NCBI GenBank assembly: GCA_037367355.1 | Contig: CM074695.1 | Coordinates: 2,914,001 to 2,978,000, forward strand | DNA: 64,000 nt | Direction of reading: 5' to 3' | From: Neoscytalidium dimidiatum | Lineage: Eukaryota > Ascomycota > Dothideomycetes > Botryosphaeriales > Botryosphaeriaceae | Shown here: piece by piece, positions 45,638-54,978 of the stretch | Position numbering within the stretch: the stretch's first letter is position 1 | How the letters are laid out: each line of letters starts with the position of its first letter | Made by a program: the position numbers and the translations under genes | Notes under the pieces: generated by a model | What the model saw: only the letters and a program-made list of their open reading frames with translations | Told to the model about the DNA's origin: nothing | Databases searched by the model: none

Positions 45638-46616
45638 TCAGCCGCCCGCTCCCGCCGCCCACGGATCCTGTAGGCCACCGCCGCCGCTCGCCAGAGCGGG
45701 AGCGCCACCAGAGCCGGTCGAGACCATCCGGGGTGCCCAGCTGCCGCTCCTCGGCCGATGATGATCCGCCGACCCCGGCGGTGGAGCCTCCGGCGCGTCC
45801 GCGAGGCCGCGCTTCAGCCTCGCCTCGGCGGTGAAGTACAGCGGCAGGGAGACGGCCAGGATGGCGGCGACGAGCAGCACGCCGACGATGGCGGACAGGC
45901 TGCGCGGGTGCTTGCAGTAGAAGTGCACGGCGGCGTGCTTGACGCCGGACCAGGTCGGCGCTCGTGCTACTACCGCTGCTGGCGGCGGCGGCGGCGGATG
46001 GGGTCTCGATCCGTGCTCGTCAACTGCGAGTTGGGAACGGGCCGGTGAGGGTTGCCGGTGAGGCCGGTCGTCGCTCTCCTCGTCGATCTGCTGGGCGGAG
46101 GGGGAGGAGGAGGCGCGGTTCCTGCTGCAGGCGCTGGTGCAGCGGGATGGCGGGTGCGAGGAGTCGCTGGGCAGGTACAGGAACTTGTCGATGTGGAACG
46201 TGTTGTCGTGGTGTCTGCGCTGACGCTTAGCTGCTCGGTTCTCAAAGCGAGTTTCCCGCGTGCGTGATGGTGGCCGGTTACCGAGAGTCGTAGACTTTAC
46301 CGTTGACCTGCATTGAACTATCCCGGGCCACGTTCGCGGTGTGCTGTGTCTCCTCGTGCGTGTTCATATTGGCCGCATCGGTCTCCGGGGAGTGCATGGT
46401 GCAGCCAGATCTGATCAATCGGGAAGTGCAAGAGGTCTGACAAGGCTGAGGGTGGCCGAAAAGGACCATATGCCATAAGTCATGGGCGGGTCCAGGGTAA
46501 TATGTATGCAGATCAACCACACTGCTAGAGTTCATAGACCGTGGCGGCGGCAGTGCGCTTTCTTGGGCACGCGGCTCAGCCTCGTTCCAGTCTAAACTGT
46601 TTACCCTGGACCCCAT
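45638..46616 (-). CDS. Cluster locus F: single-repeat protein with C-terminal transmembrane segment
   Basis: Exons 46616..46282 and 46214..45638 (minus strand) join in phase to 303 residues (MGSRVNSLDWNEAEPRAQ...). A single repeat sits at 95-108 (NVARDSSMQVNGKV). The following KVYDSRHHDNTFHIDKF is parallel to locus G, where NVYAG precedes its exon 2. A Pro/Ser-rich linker leads to one membrane segment at about 218-240 (SLSAIVGVLLVAAILAVSL), flanked by basic residues, then a disordered tail. Exon 2 is strikingly GC-rich compared with its neighbours. A membrane-anchored protein displaying the cluster's repeat would suit a receptor or target for the soluble C-terminal-pair proteins; this is an inference. 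An upstream exon is possible. Confidence 0.55.
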
Positions 46617-48487
46617 ATCCTTTTTGGGGAAGTATGGCTTACAGTTACATCAAGAAAAGGTAAGCTTTAGGTTCTTATTCTTCAAAGTTGGTTTGGCGTA
46701 TGGTGTATGAAAGGCATTCCTGAGCAACTCAAGCGAAGCCACTACAACGCCTGCTTATGCAGTCTATTCAAACTAAGCGCCGACCAGTCAGAGAGTCTTT
46801 TGCACTACGTTTCAATGCTATCGGCAACACCGAACTGCCATATCTTCAAGTCTTTCTCAAACATTCAAGAGCGGGACCGGATACTGAGTTATCCGCCGCA
46901 AACCTCAGAACCGCACTTTCAGAAGTGGGGATTGATCGACGAGGTGGCCCTTTTTCTGTGGCTTGGTTTGTGGAGGGGTCAAATGACAGGCACAAGACAA
47001 GGCTGAAAGATTCATCAAGGCGCTTGGGGCCGGGGCGGCGGCAGTGGCAGGATTTCTCGTAACGCCGAAGTGGATAAATATAGAGAAACATTTACGCTGC
47101 CACATGCGATCCGATTGGTAGACGAACTTGAAAGTAAGGGTAGAAGCTCGTGAATATAATCATAAGTAAATATATGTCATACGAAGGACTGTAGACAGGC
47201 CGACCGTGCTGAAGATATTATTCCAACCAGCCGGCTTCTCTGGAACCTCCTCTCCTTGTCGATTCGTCTGTCCACCCCTCTGAGCATTTCATTCCTCTGG
47301 CAAATTACTGCCTACTACTCGGTCCTCACACTACTATGTACTTTGATACGCATTGTCAAGTGCACGAGGCACCCGCGCACAGTCGCCGGTTCACTGGGTA
47401 GCCGTGATAGTAAATATTATACGTTATAATCTAGCCTCTATAAATTATAACTATTTTCATTTAAGGTAGCGAACAGATGATACGCGCCTCGACCCAAACA
47501 AGCCACAGCATTCCTGACTGGACAGTATCGGCACATCACACCGGTGATAGGAGTGTTCAGCGTATTCTGGAGACAAAGGCAGCGTCGAAAATTAATAGGC
47601 AATCATTGGCGTTGCTGCGGAAGAGAACCCAAAACGGTCTAGTTTTGCTCGAATGCGACTATTGCCATTGTCTTGCATAGAGACGGGGTTTGAGGCGAAG
47701 GGTGACACAACCATTTGCTATATGTTCATGACGGACCGCGCATTAGACGGTCAAAACGCGAAGTTGGAACCAGAAACTGCCTTTGATTACGAACAGGCGT
47801 ATGCCCACAATCGCAATGCCCGGATATATGAAAGCACCCTCCGAGCCGAGCCGAGTCGGCCGGTGACGAGGTCGCCTACCCCACAAGGGCTCCCCGCAAA
47901 TGTACTCCACCACGAACGACTAAAACCAGCAATGACAACAACCATCGCGTAGAGCCAAAGGAAGACAAACCTTCTACCAGGATTCAAAATTGGTCAGACT
48001 TAGACGTTGAGTGGTCGCTGTGCGAGAGGGAGAAAAATACATCTCCTAAAATCGTATTGGAGGGTTGTGTCTACGTTGGGGAAGACTGCATGTCAATTTT
48101 AAGTTTTGGAGTAGAATGCATCATAGATCAAGATCCAGTGCCAGATTTCGATATATGTCTCTCGGCTACACGTCCCCAATCACCGTCGCTTTCTAGTAGT
48201 AGCTGCCGGGGCGAATCGCGAGTCCCAAGTGGGGAAGCATGTTGGAGAAGCCAATGTGGGGCAGCGGCAAAGACGCTCCAGCCAGCGACCCCAGATCTTG
48301 GGAGGGTTTAGTGCGACACCGTACCTGCCGCAGATTCGCACCCCATGCCTGGCGCCAGGTGGGGCGGCAGAGGGCGAAAGGGTCCGGTTGAATAAAAATG
48401 AGGTTCACGGTGCTCCTGTCCATGACCTGACGAAGACCACGATTCTTCATACCCTCCAACATCCTGAGAAGGAGAAAGGCTGTAAAC
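46617..48487. other. Intergenic with one long open frame of unknown status
   Basis: Includes a very AT-rich patch (about 47405-47465). From about 47838 to 48311 one plus-strand frame is open for roughly 158 codons (ATG only at 48057; contains IQNWSDLDVEWSL and then KIVLEGCVYVGED). I do not recognise it and make no CDS call. Confidence 0.4.
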
Positions 48488-50517
48488 ATGGCAGAAACGC
48501 GCTTCCCGGAACGGTATCATGACCCGGAATACCAGTCGACGCATCGGGCCCTCCATTCAAATTCCCTGACACGCCCGCTCGAAGCGGTGCTTCCGCCCGG
48601 CGTGAGCCAGGCTGATTTCGACCGTGCAATTGAGGAATACGCGGGCGTAGTTGGACAAGACGGCGTGTTCACTGGCCAAGCGCTGGAGGACTACATTGAT
48701 CCTTACGAGCTGTGGGAAACCGAGGGCAAGAGGAGAATGCCGAGTGGTGCGGTCTGGTGAGCACCAACAACAGTCTGTCTCCGCCTCCGCTCCGCTTTCC
48801 GCTGACCGCGACGTAGCCCTCGGTCGATTGAAGAGCTGAAGGGCGTGCTACGGATCTCAAACAAATATGGAATCCCGGTCTGGACATTTTCGCGCGGCAA
48901 GAATCTTGGGTACGCGTAAACGAGTCTTCCTCATGACAACGATTCCCCCATTCACGCCTGATGCAGATACGGCGGCCCGGCTCCCAGATTGAACGGCTCG
49001 CTCTGCCTCGACCTCCACCGGATGAACAAGGTCATCGAAGTGAACGAGAAGTTCTCCTACGCCGTAGTCGAGCCTGGAGTGACGTTCACCGACCTGTACG
49101 ACTACTGCGCAAAGCACAAGCTCAAGGTCTGGCCAAGCGTGCCGTCCCTGGGATGGGGAAGCGTAGTCGGAAACGTATGCACCGTACAACCCGCACGAAC
49201 GCTCAAGCTTTCCTCGCAATGACGACGCTGACCCAGAGCCGTTCCTAGACCGTCGACCGCGGCACCGGCTTCACGCCCACCGCGACGCACCACCAGCACA
49301 TCTGCGGCCTGGAGGTGATGCTCGCCGACGGCGACCTGGTGCGCAGCGGCCAGTTCGCCGTCTCGACCTCGCCCTCGGCGCACCTGTCCAAGTTCACCTT
49401 CGGCCCGTCCATCGAGGGCCTCTTCCTGCAGAGCAACCTCGGCATCGTCACCAAGATGGGCATCTGGCTGACCCCGCAGCCCGAGGCCTTCATGTCCTGC
49501 GCCTTCGACGTGCCCGACTTCGACGACATCGCCGCCGTCGTCGACACCTTCGGCGAGCTGCGCCGCGACGGCCTGCTGCCCAGCACCGTCTACGTGTCCG
49601 GCCTGGTCGAGTGGGCCGCCATGCTCGGCCGCCGCAGCGACGTCTGGAAGGGCCGGGGCCCCATCCCGGACTGGCGCCTGAGGGAGCTGCAGGCCGAGCT
49701 GGACATCGGCGTCTGGAACGCCAAGTTCGGCCTGTACGGCCGCAGGGACGTCGTGCAGGCCCAGTTCGACGCGCTGAAGCGGGTCGTCGCGGAGAAGGCG
49801 CCCCAGGGCCGGCTGACGGGCACGCTGTTCGCCGGCGAGGCCGGGCGGACGCTGGACCCGCTGAGCGTGCCCGAGCCGCACGGCGGCTTCTTCGTCGGCG
49901 TGCCCAGCCTGTGGAGCTTGCCGATGGTGAAGTTCAGGCTGCCCGAGGACGGCTCCGGCATCGCGGCGCACATCGACTACTCGCCCATCATCCCCTCGTC
50001 CGGGGAGGTCGTCCTGGACTGGGTCAAGACGGCGAAGAGGGTGTGCGAGGCCGAGGGCTTCGACCTCTTCTGCGACTTCTTCATGCACGAGAGGCACGTC
50101 ATCTTTGTGAACATGATGACCTTTGACAAGACCAATCCGGAGCACAGGCGCGCTGTGGAGACTATCTTCCAGAATCTGCTCAAGGAGGGCAGGAAGAGGG
50201 GGTTCAGCAAGTACCGGTCTCACGTGAACTACATGGGTGAGTTGAATCCTTCGGGCTCTGCACGAGGTATTCCAGTTTTACTGACAGGGTGAACAGATCA
50301 GGTTGCTGATCTGTATGACTTCAACGACCATGCCTACCGGAGGTTTGTAGAGAGGTTGAAGGTGAGTTTCTTCCAATGTCCTCGCAGTTTCGAAGAGTTC
50401 TGACGTCGTAATCTGCAGGACTCACTGGACCCCAACGGTATATTATCTCCCGGAAAGCAAGGAATTTGGCCACAGCGGTTCCGTGAGAACAAAGAGACCC
50501 TGAAGTCGCATCTGTAG
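48488..50517 (+). CDS. FAD-linked oxidase of the vanillyl-alcohol oxidase family
   Basis: Six exons, 48488..48756, 48817..48909, 48967..49174, 49249..50236, 50297..50361 and 50419..50517, give 573 residues, close to the 560 of VAO. The FAD-binding PCMH domain is seen as AVCPRSIEELKGVLRISNKYGI, then FSRGKNLGYGG and YAVVEPGVTFTDLYDY. The cap and substrate domain follows, with HERHVIFVNMMTFD, and the C-terminal signature DPNGILSPGKQGIWP is typical of the VAO/4-cresol dehydrogenase group. Such enzymes oxidise para-substituted phenols using FAD and often oxygen. Exon 4 is very GC-rich. All six junctions keep frame with GT-AG borders. The substrate is unproven; a phenolic or lignin-derived compound is likely. 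Confidence 0.92.
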
Positions 50518-51063
50518 AATACAAGTGGAGAGAGATAAAGCATCCATCGCTAGTGCCAAATGCTCTAAAATTGTGACCCAGAAAATTTAATATCCAATTC
50601 CACCAGACCATGTAATCTCTCACTTGATAGCGGAAATTATCATAGAAGAGTTGCCTTTTTAATATTTATGCAGCAACTCCCTTCTGCCACGGCCAAGGCA
50701 CTATTTAAGAATCTCAAATCGCCGTCTCCATCCAGATTCTCCAGGCTCGCAAAGCGCCTTCATCCCAACAGCTCCTCCATCATGCCGCCTTTCCCCGATA
50801 CCTCGATAAAATCTCGCCTCGTAGTGCACCATATAATGGGTGAGCCACCATCGCCCAATATGAATTGAGTCTTAGGAGGAGCCCTGCTCAGAGCTGCTAC
50901 GTCTGCCAACAACCTCTTCATCGCTCTCGCTCACCCGAGATTTCCTTTTCTTCTTCTTGGACATTTGACCCTCTGAGCCATAATCTGTAAAGTAATCATT
51001 CCTTCGCCGCTTACGCCTCACGCCTCATCCTCTCTCGGCAGTCAGTGTCGGTTCCCTGGCCGT
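50518..51063. other. Intergenic between convergent genes
   Basis: A 66-residue ATG frame at 50668 has basic, Ser-rich composition but no motif; no gene called. Confidence 0.45.
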
Positions 51064-52935
51064 CTACTCGCTGTCATCAGCGTCACTGTCGTCTCCGATC
51101 TCCACCGGTTCGGAAGCGGAGCTGCCCACCCGTGTCGTTGCCGATTCCTTGGGTTTGTTCCTTCTTCCGAGCGACCGTCCGCGCTTCTTGCCGGCACTAG
51201 CTCCTCGGGTAGTACGGCTGCCGCTGGTTGCCCGGCGGCATGTACCCTCCAACGGCATATCATCCCGGGCTGGGGCAGCTCCTACCTTCCTCCGCTTTGG
51301 CGGAGACGGTTGGCTGCTGGGCTCAAGGGTTAGTGATCCGGACCTCTGATTGACCAAGACCATGTTCCGGGCGTGGGCCTTCGGGATCATGACTTCTCCG
51401 CTTTCTCCATCGATTCTATACACTATCCCCATTGATACCTCATCGTCTGGTGATGACCGCCTTGTCAAGCTTGTTGCTGCGACCTTTACAATAGGTAGAG
51501 CGCCATTTCGGTGATGAAGAAGAGCCATGTTCGCGACCTGAGAGGCGGGAATCATGACCTCTTTAGTCAGTCGGTCAATGCGGTATTCAACACCAAAGGA
51601 TAGTTCGTTGACAGAGGATGGAGTGGAAGGTGCGGGGCAGTCGGCATTCACGCGACTGGGGGGATGCGAAGGCGCCGGCATGTCTTCTTCGGTATGACTC
51701 CGACTCCTACGCACGCCACTGGCTGCAGCTGAATTGAAATTCGTAGAACCCATGTCCTGACTGGCTGTGGTGGATGATTTGTTAAGGGTTATTGGGACCC
51801 TCGAAAACATTCCGTACTGCTGCCCTGTAGAGGGATGCGGCGGTTGCGTAGGGGTCGTCGAGGGCGGAGGCGGATTCTGCTGCACATTCTTCCCATTTCC
51901 ACTTCCGACTCGCACATGGCTGCCTTGAGAGCGTCCGCTTGGTTTGTTTCCGAACATTCCATAGCGTTTATTTCCCATAATTGGAGTTGTTTCTCTGCGA
52001 GATTGCTCTCTACGCTCTGTCCTAAGATCTTCCAACCTCTTTTTCTCGTTTTCTTCCAGCCCTGAGATCCAAACAAAATCCTCATGTGTTGCTTGGCCGT
52101 TAGCAACCTTGCGTTCATAAAAGGCCTTCGATCTGGCAAAATCCACTGCTGCCGTCTCGCTACCCTCATCTTCGTCACTGAAGAGAAGCTCTGATAATTT
52201 CCTGCCTTGCGTTGAAGCGGGCGATCCGGCACTCTTTCTGATCTCTGCTGGCCTCGGCTTTGTTCGATCCGGTATCGCAGCTCCACCAGCTGTACCTGAG
52301 GGTCTTGTAGCTCCGTTGAGCCGTTGATGGGCATGCCGCTTCTGCTGCCCTTGTCGCAGCTCCTCGTCCTCACTGTCAGAGCACCATATGCCCCCTCCTT
52401 CCGCTTCTTCATCGACGTCCGGGTAGACTCCAAAGCAATCTTCGTAATAGCCGTAGCGTGCAACCCGTTGGATGAAAGGGCGATCTTTGCTTTTATCTCC
52501 GGGACGCGTGGAGCGAATAGGGCGATTGGCAGGGGTGACTGGACTCGAGTTGCTAAAGGCTGGCCGGGGTCCGACCCGCTCGGGGGTGACGAAGAGACCA
52601 TCATCATCATCACCACCGCTAATGACGGATGTTGATTGATTCCGGCGCTGATGGCTAAGTGAGCTCTGAGCGGCCCCTATTACCCTAGGTGACGTCGGGG
52701 TATGGCTTCTCGAGTGTAAGTTGATGTTAGCGGGAGATCCGGCGATGTCTTTACAAGAAGTCTGACCACTGCTTGGTAGAGTTGCACCAGCTGTGGTGTC
52801 AGACGACTCTTGCTGAAGTGAGAAGTGGGGAGTAGAGGGGCCGACGCCAGTAGATATGGATGATGATCCAGACTTGTTGGGCGTGGATGGTATAGCGTGT
52901 CTTGAGGCTGGGGTGGAGGATTTTATGTTGCACAT
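51064..52935 (-). CDS. Uncharacterised 623-residue disordered protein with duplicated YRID...EVMIP module
   Basis: An intronless ATG-initiated ORF. Residues 1-440 are mostly Ser/Thr/Pro-rich, with a conserved-looking patch FIQRVARYGYYEDCFGVYPDVDEEAEGG near 155-181 and a helical region AFYERKVANGQATHEDFVWI near 271-290. Two homologous modules follow at 446-480 and 500-535, sharing FG/MG-[VI]-x-YRID, EVMIP, NM-x-L and R-x-G-x-L. A shorter pair, YGMF, occurs near 325 and 374. Basic clusters (PKRRKVG at 546, KKRGRSLGRRNK at 583) suggest nuclear import, and the tail is acidic with a SUMO-interacting-like VEIGDDSD. I recognise no named family. Confidence 0.75.
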   Translation of the reverse strand: MCNIKSSTPASRHAIPSTPNKSGSSSISTGVGPSTPHFSLQQESSDTTAGATLPSSGQTSCKDIAGSPANINLHSRSHTPTSPRVIGAAQSSLSHQRRNQSTSVISGGDDDDGLFVTPERVGPRPAFSNSSPVTPANRPIRSTRPGDKSKDRPFIQRVARYGYYEDCFGVYPDVDEEAEGGGIWCSDSEDEELRQGQQKRHAHQRLNGATRPSGTAGGAAIPDRTKPRPAEIRKSAGSPASTQGRKLSELLFSDEDEGSETAAVDFARSKAFYERKVANGQATHEDFVWISGLEENEKKRLEDLRTERREQSRRETTPIMGNKRYGMFGNKPSGRSQGSHVRVGSGNGKNVQQNPPPPSTTPTQPPHPSTGQQYGMFSRVPITLNKSSTTASQDMGSTNFNSAAASGVRRSRSHTEEDMPAPSHPPSRVNADCPAPSTPSSVNELSFGVEYRIDRLTKEVMIPASQVANMALLHHRNGALPIVKVAATSLTRRSSPDDEVSMGIVYRIDGESGEVMIPKAHARNMVLVNQRSGSLTLEPSSQPSPPKRRKVGAAPARDDMPLEGTCRRATSGSRTTRGASAGKKRGRSLGRRNKPKESATTRVGSSASEPVEIGDDSDADDSE

Positions 52936-53501
52936 TGTTTAGGTGGAAAGCTATAAGGTTTGGGTTGGTGGACGGTGAAAAGAAAGATAAGACGCCCGCA
53001 AGTATCTGATTTCATTGATTGAGCGAGAAACATAACCTGATTCAGATTTGGAAAGCGCCGTATGAGGAAGGAACGGCTTCCGCCGGGACTCACGAACGAT
53101 GAATGCCCCATAAGCCTACGTGACAGGCGGTGGCCGTAATTTACACAAATTTCCATCAAAGTAAATAGGCTGGCACTGAATTTCTTACCTGCAAGTCAAA
53201 TGGACAGCTCATCTTGCGGAAATAGTTACCATCTGCTTATGTAGACAGAAGAGGAGAAAAGGCGATTATCTTAGTACCTATCACTTGGACGAAAGCGTTG
53301 TAGCTGTAGCCACAGTACACGGATGAGAGGTAATGAACCTGTGATAGTGCCATTTAGCCGCTCGTTTGTTTTAGCTAAGTCATGAGAAAACGTATGCACC
53401 TGGATATCCCGTCCCAGACCTATCCCGAATCCCAGAACGCCTTGCAATGCTATGCTCCACTTTCAGTGCCATAACGCCCATCTGTCATGAAGAAGGCTCT
53501 T
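52936..53501. other. Intergenic
   Basis: 5' flank of the 623-aa gene and 3' flank of NBP35. No gene seen. Confidence 0.5.
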
Positions 53502-54548
53502 TTATTCTTCGTCATCCGGTGGCAGGACCTCATCAGCACCTAGCCCCATCTCACACCCCACCCTCCTCACCACCTCCTTAATCCCCTTGCACGCCGGACT
53601 ATCCGGATACGCATCCAAGAAGCTCTCGCCATAGTCGCATGCCATTCCGATCCTCGGGTCCAGCGGCACGGCTCCCAAAAACGGAATGCCCTGCTCCTCG
53701 GCCAGCTTCCTCGCACCACCGGTCGTCGGCCTGAAGATCTGGCTCTGATGCGCGCACTTCGGACACACGAACCCGCTCATGTTCTCCACGATCCCCAGCA
53801 CCCTGATCCCGGCCTTCCGACAGAAATCCACCTCCTTCCGCACATCCAGCAAGCTGACCTCCTGCGGCGTGCTCACCAGCACGGCCCCGTCCACCCCGGC
53901 CTCCTTGAGGAACGAATTCACGCTCAGGTGCTCGTCGCTCGTGCCCGGCGGGGTGTCCACGACCAGGAAGTCCAGCTCGCCCCACTCGACGTCCTTCAGG
54001 AACGTCTTGATCAGCCCGTTCTTCTTCGGCCCGCGCCAGATGACCGCGTCGTCGCGGTTCGGCAGCATGAACTGCACGCTCATGACGCCCAGGTTGTCGC
54101 TCACCCACACGGGCTCCATGCCCGAGCCCGTCACGTGGATCGTCTCCTCCTCGACGCCCATCATCTTCGGCACGCTCGGCCCGCAGATGTCCGTGTCCAT
54201 CAGGCCCACGCTGCTGTCCGCGTCGGCCGCGAACGCGTGCGCCAGCATCACGCTCAGCGTGCTCTTGCCCACGCCCCCTTTGCCCGACAGCACCAGGATC
54301 TTGTGCTTCACGCCCGCCAGCCGCGCCGCGATCAGCGGGATGTCCGGGTCGGGGCCCTTCGGCGCGGACGCGCAGATGGCCTGGTTGGGGCAGCCCGCGC
54401 ACGAGTCGGCCTTGCCCGCCTCCTGCGATTCCGGGCCCGGGCAGTGTTCGGGCTCCGGGGCGACGAGCTTGGGGGCGGCTTTGAGCGGCGCGTCGAGCGC
54501 GGCGGCGCCCTCGTTGGCGGTGGTGGGTTCTTCGAGGGACGGCGCCAT
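53502..54548 (-). CDS. nbp35: Cytosolic Fe-S cluster assembly P-loop ATPase Nbp35
   Basis: 348 residues from the ATG at 54548 ([14 protein letters not shown]); the frame is open upstream but I prefer this methionine. The N-terminal ferredoxin-like motif C36-x13-C50-x2-C53-x5-C59 distinguishes Nbp35 from Cfd1. The Mrp-type P-loop GKGGVGKST is at 89-97. [13 protein letters not shown] follows, and CPKC at 262-265 binds the bridging 4Fe-4S cluster. Nbp35 with Cfd1 forms the scaffold of the CIA machinery in the cytosol. The gene is intronless and GC-rich, which gives long antisense frames. Confidence 0.95.
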   Translation of the reverse strand: MAPSLEEPTTANEGAAALDAPLKAAPKLVAPEPEHCPGPESQEAGKADSCAGCPNQAICASAPKGPDPDIPLIAARLAGVKHKILVLSGKGGVGKSTLSVMLAHAFAADADSSVGLMDTDICGPSVPKMMGVEEETIHVTGSGMEPVWVSDNLGVMSVQFMLPNRDDAVIWRGPKKNGLIKTFLKDVEWGELDFLVVDTPPGTSDEHLSVNSFLKEAGVDGAVLVSTPQEVSLLDVRKEVDFCRKAGIRVLGIVENMSGFVCPKCAHQSQIFRPTTGGARKLAEEQGIPFLGAVPLDPRIGMACDYGESFLDAYPDSPACKGIKEVVRRVGCEMGLGADEVLPPDDEE

Positions 54549-54978
54549 GGGCGTGGCGGTGGGGGGAAGCGGCGGGCTGCGACGACGGTGGAGGTGGAGA
54601 TGCACGTTTCTGAAGTTGGAGATTCGCTTCCAGCGGAGGGTGGCAGATGAGTTAGAGCTGTCGACGTTGAGATAGGACGTCCTGGCTCGCAGCAATTGCT
54701 TTGGTATGTGTGTGTGTGTGTTTCGCGGAATTCTTGCGGGTGGCGGATGCGGCGTCAATGTCCCACCACTGCTTGGTAATGCGATCCGATGCCGCTCTCA
54801 TAGGGCTCAGACGGGAACCCTGCCCCGCATCACGTGCTTTAGGTCGATCACTAATTTGCTCATGTTCAAATCAGGCATTTGGCCTTCTTCATTGGTATTC
54901 TACGCGGAATGGTCTCTATGGACGCCTGTAGCTAAAACAAAGAATATTGTTTCCCGTGAATGTCGTCAATCGTCCAGG
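54549..54978. other. Intergenic, NBP35 promoter and UBA1 3' end
   Basis: Contains a short GT repeat (about 54709-54721). No gene seen. Confidence 0.5.

Noticed and set aside
49102..50223. 373-residue antisense open frame
   Set aside because: Shadow of the GC-rich VAO exon 4.
50668..50868. 66-residue ATG-initiated ORF
   Set aside because: Ser/Lys-rich text without motif in a convergent 3' region; too little support.
53748..54675. About 300-residue plus-strand frames over NBP35
   Set aside because: Antisense shadows of a GC-rich conserved gene.
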